From Phycisphaerales bacterium (GTDB taxonomy: Bacteria > Planctomycetota > Phycisphaerae > Phycisphaerales > UBA1924): a stretch of DNA of 64,000 nt. The position numbers and the translations under genes were made by a program. The stretch lies in NCBI GenBank assembly GCA_026982335.1, contig JALSHH010000041.1, forward strand, positions 62,001 through 126,000, given 5' to 3'. Under the pieces are notes generated by a model that saw only the letters and a program-made list of their open reading frames with translations, did no database searches and was not told the DNA's origin. Below, piece after piece: positions 1 through 9,788 of the stretch. The stretch's first letter is position 1, and each line of letters begins with the position of its first letter.

Positions 1-1
1 A

Positions 2-448
2 GACGCCCGGTACAACATTATCATTCGTCCCGGCGACATGATCCATGTCCCCCCTGCCGAGACTGGATTTTACTACATTCGAGGAGAAATCAATCGTCCG
101 GGCGTGTATAACCTCCCGACAGTAGGTCGGTTAACGCTTCTTCGGGCGGTGACAGCAGCGGGCGACCTTGGACCAACCGCTGTCCCTGAGCGGGTTGATC
201 TGACCCGGATGGTGGGCACGGATGAACAGGCGACGATTATGCTCAATCTCCGGGCAATTGCTGAAGGCACGCAGCCTGATATCTACATCAAGCCCGATGA
301 CTTGATCAACATTGGAACAAAGTTCTGGGCGACGCCTTTGGCGGTGATCCGGGGCGGTTTCCGAACCAGTTACGGATTTGGTTTTTTGCTTGACCGCAAT
401 TTTGGCAATGATGTGTTTGGTGCTCCGCCGACAAACTTCACCCGTTAG
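2..448 (+). CDS. Polysaccharide export protein, SLBB domain (5' partial)
   Basis: The reading frame is open from the window edge, so the N-terminus lies outside. The visible part begins with a motif typical of Wza/KpsD-type outer-membrane export proteins ([10 protein letters not shown]), followed by an SLBB-like segment with [12 protein letters not shown] at about residues 25-36. These proteins form the outer-membrane channel that exports polysaccharide. The next genes (exosortase, Wzz/BY-kinase, WecA-like transferase) support the role. The signal peptide and the main polysaccharide-export domain cannot be seen. An internal ATG at 38 is in frame but sits inside the conserved domain, so it is not the start. 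Confidence 0.8.
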   Translation, partial: DARYNIIIRPGDMIHVPPAETGFYYIRGEINRPGVYNLPTVGRLTLLRAVTAAGDLGPTAVPERVDLTRMVGTDEQATIMLNLRAIAEGTQPDIYIKPDDLINIGTKFWATPLAVIRGGFRTSYGFGFLLDRNFGNDVFGAPPTNFTR

Positions 449-702
449 CGTTCAAGCACCCGGAATTGATGAACATTTCGACCACGCGTTTCGTACCGAT
501 CCCTGCCCGATGGTGGGGATCGTTTATTTTTGCGCCTCGGGACACATTTCAGTCTGCGAACATCGAGATTCTCCGCGCGAGATGATGTTTTCGCGCCAAT
601 CATCACGGACCTGCACAGGAGACCAAAGCGGACCGAGAATTAGGCCGATTTGGAGTGTGCAGGCCATATGCAGGCCATCCATTAGTTGAGGGAATCACCC
701 CA

Positions 703-1770
703 ATGGGTGATTTACATGTTGTAGGAAGGAATCCGAACCAGTCCATGAGCAGCGTACAGGCTTCAACAAGCTCTTCACCCCTTCTTCATGCAGACCATCG
801 CATGCTGGGGATTTTTACGCGCTCTGGATTGATGATCACCGGGTTGGTGGGTGTGAGCTTTGTGATCCTGTTTTATCGGTGGTTCCATCACCAGATCACA
901 ATCAGCTTGGCCTATACCGAAGATTGGGGACATGCCTTTGCGATCCCGTTGATCGCTGGATACATGATCTGGCAGCATCGAGCAAAGATCAATCAGACGA
1001 GCGTGACGATATTTTGGCCTGCCTTTGTGCCGTTTCTTTTGGGTATCCAGGCGTACGCCTACAACTTGTTCAATATCCACAACCACATGCTTCAAGGGAT
1101 GAGCTTGATCCTCACACTGGGCTCGCTGGTGCTTTGGCTTGTTGGGCCTGCGATGCTGCGGTATCTCTTTCTTCCGATTGCATATCTGTTGTTGATGATT
1201 ACCATCTCCGAACGGATCATGCTCGAAGTCACCTTCAAGCTTCAGTTGATCGCTTCGCAAGGTTCGTGGTTGATTTTGAATCTGATCGGTAATCCATTTG
1301 GTTGGTTTGAAGTTGATATTGATGGCAACACCTTGATGCTTATCACCGCGACTGGCGAGTCGTTCCCGATGAATGTCGCTGAGGCATGCTCGGGGATGCG
1401 GATGGTGGTGGCGTTTTATGCCTTGGCTTTGGCAGTGGCTTTGCTTGGGTCTTCGCAATGGTGGCAGCGGATCGCCTTGGTGCTTCTGGCGGGTCCTGTC
1501 GCGGTGTTTATGAATATGATTCGCGTGACGGTGTTGGGTCTTTTGATGATGGTGAATCCAGATTTGGCTGCGGGCGATGCGCACACGGTGATCGGAACTC
1601 TTTTGCTGATCCCTTCGCTGGTGCTGTTTCTTGGGATGGCGTGGATACTCAATCGGCTGATTGCTCCTGATGAAGATACAGCCTCCTCGCCTTCCCCTTC
1701 GACAACCAAACCGACGGGCAAACCGACGGGCAAACCGGCGGGCAAGACAGTGGGCAAGGGGGTGTCGTGA
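703..1770 (+). CDS. Exosortase/archaeosortase family transpeptidase
   Basis: A 355-residue multi-spanning membrane protein with the exosortase catalytic set: Cys229 in AEACSGMRM, Arg274 in NMIRVTV and His294 in GDAHTVIG. Exosortases cleave C-terminal sorting signals (PEP-CTERM type) of exported proteins and are usually found beside exopolysaccharide genes, as here. I chose ATG 703 because GAGGGA lies nine bases upstream; ATG 745 is also possible, behind AGGAAGGA. The C-terminus is a basic Lys/Gly/Pro tail encoded by a 12-base tandem repeat. I found no PEP-CTERM substrate among the proteins of this window. The stop codon overlaps the next gene. Confidence 0.85.
   Translation: MGDLHVVGRNPNQSMSSVQASTSSSPLLHADHRMLGIFTRSGLMITGLVGVSFVILFYRWFHHQITISLAYTEDWGHAFAIPLIAGYMIWQHRAKINQTSVTIFWPAFVPFLLGIQAYAYNLFNIHNHMLQGMSLILTLGSLVLWLVGPAMLRYLFLPIAYLLLMITISERIMLEVTFKLQLIASQGSWLILNLIGNPFGWFEVDIDGNTLMLITATGESFPMNVAEACSGMRMVVAFYALALAVALLGSSQWWQRIALVLLAGPVAVFMNMIRVTVLGLLMMVNPDLAAGDAHTVIGTLLLIPSLVLFLGMAWILNRLIAPDEDTASSPSPSTTKPTGKPTGKPAGKTVGKGVS
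1708..1743 (+). repeat. 12-bp tandem repeat in exosortase C-terminus
   Basis: Three consecutive copies of AAACCGACGGGC, the third with one mismatch, encode the repeated tetrapeptide KPTG/KPAG in the exosortase tail. The unit is a multiple of three, so copy-number change would keep the frame. Confidence 0.8.
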
Positions 1771-2705
1771 TGGGGATAAGCACACAAGCCAAAGCCTGTC
1801 TCTTTGCAAGCGTGACGATGCTCGCCGGGGCAGGCGCAATTGGATCCTACATCACTTTTTTCGATCTGCACATGCAAAAGAGCCCGATCTATCCTGAGTC
1901 AAATCGTCAGGTTTCTTCGATCCCCAATAAAACCCCGGGATGGAAGCAGATCGGAGCCGACCAAATCATGAGCGCCGAGATTGTCGAGACACTGGGCACG
2001 GAGAACTATCTCTCACGGGTGTATTACCGCACGCGCGACGAAGATCCAGACCGTCCTCTTGGGCTCGATCTTCATGCCGCGTATTACACGGGGATGATTG
2101 ATACGGTGCCTCATGTCCCTGAGCGATGCTTTGTTGGTGGTGGGCTTCAGCAGGGCGATTTTTCGCGTGTGATGGAGCTTCCGATGGACACAAGCTCTTG
2201 GCGAGTGGATACGAGTGTACCCAAGGAATTCGCCGGGCTCGAAGGTAAGATTTACACCGTTCGGCTAAGCAACAACCCTGCCTATACCGATGCACCGGGG
2301 ATGCGTATCCGCCTCCCCAAAGGCGTAAGCCCCGATTTACCTTTTAAAATACGGATATCAGAGTTCATCGATCCTGATGGAGGCAAGCTTTATGCCGGAT
2401 ATTTCTTTATCGCCAATGGGGGTACCAAAGCCAACGCTGACGATGTGCGTCAGCTTGCGTTCAATTTGAGTGACGATTATGCATATTTTTTAAAAGTACA
2501 GATTACTGGGCGAACCTTTGACTCCTTTGAAGAGTTTGCACACTATGGAGGCGAGTTTCTTGGGGAACTCATCGGTGAGATCATGCGCTGCGTTCCGGAT
2601 TGGGTCGATGTGCAGATGGGTATCTATCCGCCAGACAACCCCAAAGGTGCCCATGCCCGGATAGATGGGATCGAGCAGCGTGCAATAAACAAACAAGACC
2701 AATAA
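1770..2705 (+). CDS. EpsI-family exosortase-associated protein
   Basis: A 311-residue protein with one N-terminal membrane segment (about residues 8-28) and a periplasmic domain of the EpsI/DUF3485 type. It contains HVPERCFVGGG, the family's H-x-P-E-x-C signature. EpsI proteins are encoded beside, or fused to, exosortases in exopolysaccharide clusters; their exact biochemical role is unsettled. The ATG at 1770 shares its A with the exosortase stop (TGATG), so translation is probably coupled. A GTG at 1767 is an alternative start. Confidence 0.8.
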   Translation: MGISTQAKACLFASVTMLAGAGAIGSYITFFDLHMQKSPIYPESNRQVSSIPNKTPGWKQIGADQIMSAEIVETLGTENYLSRVYYRTRDEDPDRPLGLDLHAAYYTGMIDTVPHVPERCFVGGGLQQGDFSRVMELPMDTSSWRVDTSVPKEFAGLEGKIYTVRLSNNPAYTDAPGMRIRLPKGVSPDLPFKIRISEFIDPDGGKLYAGYFFIANGGTKANADDVRQLAFNLSDDYAYFLKVQITGRTFDSFEEFAHYGGEFLGELIGEIMRCVPDWVDVQMGIYPPDNPKGAHARIDGIEQRAINKQDQ

Positions 2706-2720
2706 CACCCCAGGACCAAC

Positions 2721-2765
2721 ATGCTGCCCATGATGGAAATGAGCAGCAGCCAACGCAAGATGTAA
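2721..2765 (+). other. Possible 14-codon ORF between epsI-like and TPR genes
   Basis: ATG at 2721 follows AGGA at a spacing of five to six bases and opens a 14-codon Met-rich frame ending in TAA. It may be chance, or a leader that couples translation to the large TPR gene. No homology can be claimed. Confidence 0.15.
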
Positions 2766-2835
2766 AACCCCATGGATGATCCACATCATCCCCAAGACTG
2801 ACTCGGGAACGAGTCAATACAGCAAGGACGAACCG

Positions 2836-5800
2836 ATGGCTTCTCGCATCAATACACGATTTGTAATCATCCTGATTGTGGGCGTGATCGCCCTGCTGGG
2901 CATGCTGATGCTCGCATGGAGCGTGGCGTATAAGAGTGCTGCCGACTTGGCCAAACGCGGCGATGAGTTGATGGCCCAGGGCGAATATAAGCTTGCAGAA
3001 GTTGCCTACTCCAAAGCGGTCAACAAGGACTCGACTAATCCAGAAAACCTTCGCAAATGGATCGATGCGCTGACCAAAATCGTTCCTGAGACCGAAACCG
3101 AGTATCGCGACCGGTTCTATGGCGACTATATCGGTGCAATCAGGAAAACCGCGACGATTCTTCGCAACGATGTCGATGCCCACGAGCAGTTCCTCGCGAT
3201 CCGACACGAGATGCTCAAAACCACTGGCGGGCGAAACATGCGTTCATTGGCCGATGCGATCATCGAGGAAACAAACAGCGCACTCGCTTTTTTCCAAGAA
3301 GACCCAAACCAAGTTCAGGAATGGGAACGGCTCAAGCGTTATCGCGGATTGGCAATTGTCCGGATTGCTCGTGAGGATGGATTGCTTGAAGAGGATCAGT
3401 ACGCTTTGGCACAAGATGATCTTGAGCGTGCCTTGGCGGCCGACCCTGATGATGCTGAAACCGCGATCGGATTGATGAACATCGTCACGATCAGAAAGAA
3501 CCGTGAGCTTCGGGAAGATGATTTCGATGGCCGCATTGCGGTCTATAAACTTGGACTGCAGGCGGCAGATGATTTCTTGCGTGCCCATCCGGGAAATGTC
3601 AAGATGATGATTCAGCGTCTTTTGCTTGGTGTGGATATTACCAGGCGTGAAATTTCGCTCTCAACCGACGCACCTGATAGGCCCGCAGCACTCAAAGGAG
3701 CGATGGAATCTTTTGGGGACAACCTTGAGGAAATTGCCGACCTGCTTCTTGGTTCATCGCGCGATCAACTCAATCTTTCCAATCTGAATTTCTATTCGCG
3801 AATTGAAGAATGGATCTCTCCAGATTCAAAGCTCGCCAATGCTCGTCAAATGGTTGAAGTGATGATCGCGACCGACAAGGATAATGCCGAGCTACTCTGG
3901 ACGGCTGGCAAAATCGCGAATGCTGCGGGATACACCGATGAGGCACTCGATTGGTACGCTCAAATTAACGAGCTTGAAACCAAGCCTTTAAGTTTTCAAG
4001 GTATGCGTCAATACACACTTCAGCGTGAATCGCTCCTTGCCCAGGCATCAATCATGGTTGATCAGGCCCAGGCCATGCTCGCCAATGCTGAGCAAGACGC
4101 GATCGATACGGCAATCAACAACGCCCAGCAACTCCGCGATCGTTTTGCTGCAACTGTCACTGATGACAATGGAGCACTCATCATGCTCGATGGCAAGCTT
4201 GCCCGTGTTCGTGGGCAGCTTGATGAAGCACTTCGACTCTTTAAAAAATATAACGAGCAGATGCTGCGACTTAGTGCCGAAGGACTCTGGCAAGAAGGAA
4301 TCACTGCTTCGCAAATGGAACAATACGGCATTGCCCGCAAAGCACTCAACGAGTTGATCCCACTGGCCAATTCAAGCAAACGACTTAACGCCATGCTGAC
4401 TTTGGCTCAGATTGAAACCAAACTCAAGGACTACAACGCGGCAGCTCAGCTATACAGAGAGGTCTTGGCAATCAGTCCGAGAATGCAACACGCCATTGAC
4501 CGACTTGCCGAGATCGAAATGCTACTCAATCCTGAGCTCAACCAGGACCCAATCGTCTCAGCAATCCTCACCTCACGGCAGATGAGGCTCGGTACCGCAA
4601 CCACCCCCGGAGATTTTGCCGGTGCAATTGAGTTTTTGCGTGAAGCGGTCGTTGAGTTTGACTATGAGCCGACCATTGCTCGTGAGCTTGCTGCGATGTT
4701 GCTCGACAGTAATGATATCGAAGGTGCCCGTCAGGTGATTTCGAAATCTGCCCAAATGAATCCTGGTGACCAGTCGCTCCAGACCATGGTCCAAGTCTTG
4801 AACTCAGACAATACGGTGGATATCCGAATTGAACTCCAACGCCAGTCGGGGCGCGATGAACTCGAAAAGCTCATCTCGATCGCCAAGATCGCATCGGAAA
4901 ACGATCGCACCGAACTCTTTGCCCAAACTGTTGAGGAACTCAATGCCATTGCTCCCAACGACAAACGCGTGATTGAATTCACATTCCTCAAGGCGATCAA
5001 GGATGGAGATCTCGACTCTGCTCGAGCAATCGCCAATCGCTCGGAAAATAGCCAAGTTGATTCTTTGGCTTTCTTGGCCCGTATCGCGGTAACAGAACAA
5101 GATTTGCCCAAAGCAATCGAGCTTCTTGAGCAAGCAACAAGCACAGGCATGGCCGATGCTTCTATTTACCGGATCCTTGCCAACCTCCAGCGTGATACGG
5201 GGCTCATCCCGGCCTCGATTCAATCATTTGAAAATGCTTTGGCGATCCGCCCCGACAATGCTCAAACCTGTACCGAATATTTATGGACGCTGACCACTGC
5301 TGGACACTATGAAGAAGCCCTGAGTACTGCACGAAGACTTCAACGCTATGGTTCGACCAATCCAACCTTTATGAACATCTGGCTGAATCTTGAATCCGTC
5401 TATGGCGGCAAACAAGGACGCGACTTTGCTCTCCGCCAACGCGAGCGGATGCTCGAGCTGAATCCCGCCAACGCAGACAACAAATTCCAACTCGCTCGAA
5501 TGTACATCACTTCCAAACAATGGGACGATGCCCGAATGCTCATTAACCAGCTCCGATCTGAGAGTGACGCACTCGACTATGTTGAACTTGAGGCAACTTG
5601 GTATGCCGACCAAGGCGTTTACCAAAATCGTGATGGGCTTGAATTGGCCAACGAAGTATTTGCCCGTTATATCGAAGGGCTCGAACCTCCTATTGGTGCC
5701 GAACCTTATGTTGCCAACGCACAGTTCATGCTCAATCGTGGGCGCCCCGACTTGGCTGTCATCGCCGCGAATGAGGCGGTTAAACGCCAATCACCCGAAA

Positions 5801-7467
5801 CAATGCTCGGTTCGATTCTTCTCGGCGATCTCTATACCCGAATTAATAACCTAAGCGAAGCGGTCAAGGCCTACAAGGATGTGATTGAGAGCGGGGCAGA
5901 CCCTGATTTTACTATCCGGAGTCAATTGGTGACTACCCTGACAAGCCTCAAGCGCTATGACGAAGCTCAGCACATGTATGAGCAGCTTCCCGAGCACATG
6001 AAGACCCAGATGGTCAACATGCTTCAAGCGGCCGACATCGCCCGTGGGCTTGGCAACGAGGCTAAAGCCAGCGAGTTGCTCAACGATGCCGTCGCACGGT
6101 ATCCGGAGAATCCGTTTGTGTATATCACCCGTGCTCAGTCAATGATTGGCGACGAGTCCCTGCTCAATGACCTGCTTTCAGATATCAATCGGGCGATTGA
6201 TCTCCAATCCGACAGTTGGCAAGCATACCGCGTTCGAGCTGCTGCGTACTTTGCGGTTGATCGTAGGGATGATGGACTCCGAGATTTGCGAACTTCGATC
6301 CGGCTGAACCCTCATCATGACCAGTCTATCTTTGCAGTGCTCAATGAGTTGCTTCGCGTCCCAGGAGGGGCTGGCGAAGCCCTTGACTTTGCCCGTGAGG
6401 TGATCTCGCGTCGTCCGGATGATGCGATCCTGATGTCGCGCATTGGAGGCCTCTTCAAATCACGCAAGGATTGGAGCAGAGCTGCCGAAATGTATGGCAT
6501 GGCGTGGAACAAACGCCATGCGGTCGGCGATGGTGCTGAGTATATTGACTCGTTGGTTCGAATGTCCCCTCCCGACACCCAGACCGCCAACAAAGTCATT
6601 GAGGCATTGACCAAAATGGTCGGAGATATCAACAAGAGCCCCGGGCTTTTGGCTGCCCAAGCCCTTGTCCTTCAGGCCCGTGGACGCGAAGATTTTGCCC
6701 AGCAGCAAATCACCAAGGCGTTCTCCCTTTCGGTTCATAACGACAATGAACTGCTCAACTGGGCAGGCAACCTCTCCCGCTACTTCGAGAATCAGCCAAT
6801 CGAGGCCCATATCGAATATCTCGAGAAACTCAAACGGCCCACGAACGACCCAGAAATCCGAGCTTGGTTGGATTTGTTCATCGCCCGTCGATTGGCATCG
6901 GATCCTGCAAACAATGCTCGATATACCGAGATCATCAATCGTTTGATGAAAAATGAAGCATTCCCTGCGGTCCAAATTCAGGCCTACCGGGTTCATGGAG
7001 CCACGCTTTTTGAGCAAGAGCAGTTTGAAGAAGCTGCCCAGGTATGGGGCGAGGGAGTTGAGTTGTTCTCGGACGATTATCAGATGAATAATAACTTGGC
7101 CTATGTGCTCTCAGCAAAGCTTGGACGAGCAGAAGATGCTCTGTCTTATGGGCAAGTTGCTGTTGGGCAGAACCAACAGCGAAGCGAAGCGTACGAGACC
7201 ATGGCCGGTATCTATATCCGGCTTGGAAAATACGATGAAGCCGAACAAATGATCGAACAAGGATCAAACTTCATCAGATCCATCCCCGGACGAATCGCCA
7301 TGCTCATTACCGCAGGGCGTTTGGAAATGGAAAGAGGAAATACGGTCGAAGCCCGATCAAAACTCAACGATGCCAAATCCATCCTGCGGTCTTCACCAAC
7401 GGCACAACCTGCCCTCGAGAGTGATATTGAGGCGTTCGAAGCGGATATCAACACAGCCGACGGGTAA
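2836..7467 (+). CDS. Giant TPR-repeat protein of exosortase cluster (PrsT-like)
   Basis: A 1543-residue protein with one N-terminal transmembrane helix (about residues 9-31). The rest is built from degenerate 34-residue TPR helix pairs, with recurring A..Y..A....P patterns through to the C-terminus, so it is probably anchored with a huge periplasmic scaffold. TPR proteins of this kind (for example PrsT) accompany exosortase systems and polysaccharide export loci, where they are thought to link secretion components. I chose ATG 2836 because AAGGA lies seven bases upstream; the longer frame from 2776 adds 20 uncharacteristic residues. No enzymatic motif is visible. It is well above the usual size of about 900 residues. 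Confidence 0.8.
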   Translation: MASRINTRFVIILIVGVIALLGMLMLAWSVAYKSAADLAKRGDELMAQGEYKLAEVAYSKAVNKDSTNPENLRKWIDALTKIVPETETEYRDRFYGDYIGAIRKTATILRNDVDAHEQFLAIRHEMLKTTGGRNMRSLADAIIEETNSALAFFQEDPNQVQEWERLKRYRGLAIVRIAREDGLLEEDQYALAQDDLERALAADPDDAETAIGLMNIVTIRKNRELREDDFDGRIAVYKLGLQAADDFLRAHPGNVKMMIQRLLLGVDITRREISLSTDAPDRPAALKGAMESFGDNLEEIADLLLGSSRDQLNLSNLNFYSRIEEWISPDSKLANARQMVEVMIATDKDNAELLWTAGKIANAAGYTDEALDWYAQINELETKPLSFQGMRQYTLQRESLLAQASIMVDQAQAMLANAEQDAIDTAINNAQQLRDRFAATVTDDNGALIMLDGKLARVRGQLDEALRLFKKYNEQMLRLSAEGLWQEGITASQMEQYGIARKALNELIPLANSSKRLNAMLTLAQIETKLKDYNAAAQLYREVLAISPRMQHAIDRLAEIEMLLNPELNQDPIVSAILTSRQMRLGTATTPGDFAGAIEFLREAVVEFDYEPTIARELAAMLLDSNDIEGARQVISKSAQMNPGDQSLQTMVQVLNSDNTVDIRIELQRQSGRDELEKLISIAKIASENDRTELFAQTVEELNAIAPNDKRVIEFTFLKAIKDGDLDSARAIANRSENSQVDSLAFLARIAVTEQDLPKAIELLEQATSTGMADASIYRILANLQRDTGLIPASIQSFENALAIRPDNAQTCTEYLWTLTTAGHYEEALSTARRLQRYGSTNPTFMNIWLNLESVYGGKQGRDFALRQRERMLELNPANADNKFQLARMYITSKQWDDARMLINQLRSESDALDYVELEATWYADQGVYQNRDGLELANEVFARYIEGLEPPIGAEPYVANAQFMLNRGRPDLAVIAANEAVKRQSPETMLGSILLGDLYTRINNLSEAVKAYKDVIESGADPDFTIRSQLVTTLTSLKRYDEAQHMYEQLPEHMKTQMVNMLQAADIARGLGNEAKASELLNDAVARYPENPFVYITRAQSMIGDESLLNDLLSDINRAIDLQSDSWQAYRVRAAAYFAVDRRDDGLRDLRTSIRLNPHHDQSIFAVLNELLRVPGGAGEALDFAREVISRRPDDAILMSRIGGLFKSRKDWSRAAEMYGMAWNKRHAVGDGAEYIDSLVRMSPPDTQTANKVIEALTKMVGDINKSPGLLAAQALVLQARGREDFAQQQITKAFSLSVHNDNELLNWAGNLSRYFENQPIEAHIEYLEKLKRPTNDPEIRAWLDLFIARRLASDPANNARYTEIINRLMKNEAFPAVQIQAYRVHGATLFEQEQFEEAAQVWGEGVELFSDDYQMNNNLAYVLSAKLGRAEDALSYGQVAVGQNQQRSEAYETMAGIYIRLGKYDEAEQMIEQGSNFIRSIPGRIAMLITAGRLEMERGNTVEARSKLNDAKSILRSSPTAQPALESDIEAFEADINTADG

Positions 7468-7550
7468 ACCATCCGAGAAAAAGCAAGACATCGCATCCCG
7501 GGATCTGTGTTCTTTATTATCAGACGCCCGAAAGGCAATGGAGCAACGAA

Positions 7551-9770
7551 ATGAGCAATCAACAGCCCAACCGTCCCTCAGCAGGACCACCTCGTGTGGG
7601 GGCGGGATCACCTCAATCAGCATCAGGTGGGATAGCGGTCTTCGATCCGCTCAAGCTCCTCCAAAAATACAAATTTGTACTCGCCGGATCTGTTGTTGTG
7701 GGTGTTGTACTCGGCATTGCTGCTTATGTGTTTTTCCTTGTGTTTTTTCCCGGGTACAAATCAACGGTCCTCTTTCAATGCTCACCTGTAGAAACAGAAA
7801 TTCAAACAATTTCAACCGCTACCATCGACGAAGATGAAATCGCCCGATTTATGGGTACGCAAGTTTTTACCATCAAAGGAGAACAAGTACTCTTTGCTGT
7901 TCTTGGTGATGCCCGACTCAACACCGAAGCACCCAAATGGTTTCAACAATTCTCGAACCAGCAGGGCAATCTCGATATTGTCGAGGCCTACAAAAATCTT
8001 GAAAAGATCATCAAGGCCCACGCAATTCCGAAAACTTACCTGATTGAGCTTTCCGTTCAAGTCGGCGACCGCAACGATGCTGCAGGCCTCGTTCGATTGG
8101 TCAAGGAAAACTATATTCGCATCTTGAACTCAGGCACCAACTCGGGAATCACCACCCGTAAAGAAACTTTCCGCAAAGCGATCGTGGCTGCGGAAGAAAC
8201 ACTCAATGAACTTATGGCACGCAAGAGTCGGTTGATTACCGAATCTGGAAGCGAAACCTCTGAAGTGGACAATTCGGCCCAAGCTGAGATGCTTCGTCTT
8301 GTGGGCGCTCAAATCATCAATAATCAACAGCAAATTGAGGCTTTCGAAATTACACTCGCCAATGATGAGGCCCAGCTTCAACGAAAAGTCGCAATCAATT
8401 TCGATGCGATGCTTCGCGAGCGCGTTGAGCAGATGCCTTTGATTCAATCGATTCACCAACAAATCTCTGGGCTCAACACGCAAATGAGTGCGATGCTTGC
8501 GGAAGGATTCACGCCCGAGCACCGAACCTATCGACAGATGCTCAGCCAACTCGAAGCAACCGAACGCACACTCGAAGATACCCGTGCCAAGTTGCTTATG
8601 GAATCGTTCGAAACGCGCGTAGATTCAACACGGATGGTACTCGACCAACTCCGGGCCCAGATCGCTGATCTGACCACCCAACAAGAGGAACTCCAGGCCG
8701 AACTGAATGAACTCACACTTATTTCTGAGGAAATTGCAGAGATTGATCGGCAAATTGAAAATACACTCGACATGATGGCCGAACACAAAGCTGGACTCGC
8801 CGAGCTGAGCATGGCTGCCGGACTTGATTCGGCAAGTCGAATCACGATCAAAAAGCCTGAAAATATTCCAGATCGCCCTGCTTTCCCAATTATTTACATC
8901 ATGGTTCCTGCAGGAATCTTTTTGACGACCGCATTAGCCGCAGGTGTGATTGTGGTCTTCGAAATGCTCGATCAGCGTGTCAAGAGTGCTGCTGACATTG
9001 CACTGATTCCGCGCACACCAATCTTGGGGATCATTCCAAATGCAGACGAAGACCCCACGGAACACACCGCGATGGAAACACTGTTCATGGACAGCCCCAA
9101 CTCGGTGCTCGCTGAACATTATCGTCAGCTTCGCACCAAAATCACTCGACGAATGGGACACCGTGGACACAAAACGCTGCTGGTTGCCGGTGCAATGCCT
9201 GGATCGGGTGCGACCAATGTGGCAACGAACCTTGCTCAGGCTTGCATTGCTGCAGGAAAAACAACACTGCTGATCGACACCAACTTCCGTCGGGCAACTA
9301 TTCATACCGCCTTTGGACTTTCAGAGTCTCCGGGACTTGGCGAAGTGCTCGCTGGTGAACAATCAATCAGTGACTCCATCCGACACACTGCTGACAGCGG
9401 GCCCGATGTCCTCGCAGCCGGTTCGCGTAACCTGCGCGTGGTCGAGCGCCTTGGAACACAAGCGATGGGTAAGGTGCTCGCAGAGGTCTCCGCGATGTAC
9501 GATATCATCATCCTCGATGTGGCACCGGCGATCGTTGCAGGTGATGCGCTGACTTTGGCAAGCCAGGTCGATGCGGTCATGTTGGTGGTTCGCGCAATGA
9601 ACGAAAAACGCGGGCAGGTTGCTCGGATTAAAAATGAACTTGGCGATAACCGTGCTGAGTTCCTTGGCGTCTTGGTCAACGGTGTACGATCATCCGCAGG
9701 TGGATACATGCGCAAGAACATCCGCACCTCGCATCAGTACCATGCCAAGGGTCCAGAGCACGCGACATAA
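7551..9770 (+). CDS. Wzz-type chain-length regulator fused to BY-kinase-like domain
   Basis: 739 residues. Order: a Pro/Gly-rich N-terminus, a transmembrane helix at about 45-70, a periplasmic Wzz domain with long coiled coils (about 200-420), a second helix at about 445-470, and a cytoplasmic BY-kinase/CpsD-like ATPase fold from about 535. Members control the length and export of capsule or exopolysaccharide. The Walker A loop reads PGSGATN, with Ala554 where the nucleotide-binding Lys is expected. Walker A' reads IDTNFRR (Asn578 for the usual Asp), while a Walker B Asp is kept in IILDVAP. The C-tail has only two Tyr. The domain may therefore be a non-catalytic regulator. GGAG lies seven bases before the ATG. 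Confidence 0.85.
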   Translation: MSNQQPNRPSAGPPRVGAGSPQSASGGIAVFDPLKLLQKYKFVLAGSVVVGVVLGIAAYVFFLVFFPGYKSTVLFQCSPVETEIQTISTATIDEDEIARFMGTQVFTIKGEQVLFAVLGDARLNTEAPKWFQQFSNQQGNLDIVEAYKNLEKIIKAHAIPKTYLIELSVQVGDRNDAAGLVRLVKENYIRILNSGTNSGITTRKETFRKAIVAAEETLNELMARKSRLITESGSETSEVDNSAQAEMLRLVGAQIINNQQQIEAFEITLANDEAQLQRKVAINFDAMLRERVEQMPLIQSIHQQISGLNTQMSAMLAEGFTPEHRTYRQMLSQLEATERTLEDTRAKLLMESFETRVDSTRMVLDQLRAQIADLTTQQEELQAELNELTLISEEIAEIDRQIENTLDMMAEHKAGLAELSMAAGLDSASRITIKKPENIPDRPAFPIIYIMVPAGIFLTTALAAGVIVVFEMLDQRVKSAADIALIPRTPILGIIPNADEDPTEHTAMETLFMDSPNSVLAEHYRQLRTKITRRMGHRGHKTLLVAGAMPGSGATNVATNLAQACIAAGKTTLLIDTNFRRATIHTAFGLSESPGLGEVLAGEQSISDSIRHTADSGPDVLAAGSRNLRVVERLGTQAMGKVLAEVSAMYDIIILDVAPAIVAGDALTLASQVDAVMLVVRAMNEKRGQVARIKNELGDNRAEFLGVLVNGVRSSAGGYMRKNIRTSHQYHAKGPEHAT

Positions 9771-9788
9771 TCAACGGAGCACCCGATC

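Noticed and set aside
775-1839. 354-codon minus-strand frame opposite the exosortase
   Set aside because: Arg/His/Gln-rich mirror of a hydrophobic membrane gene.
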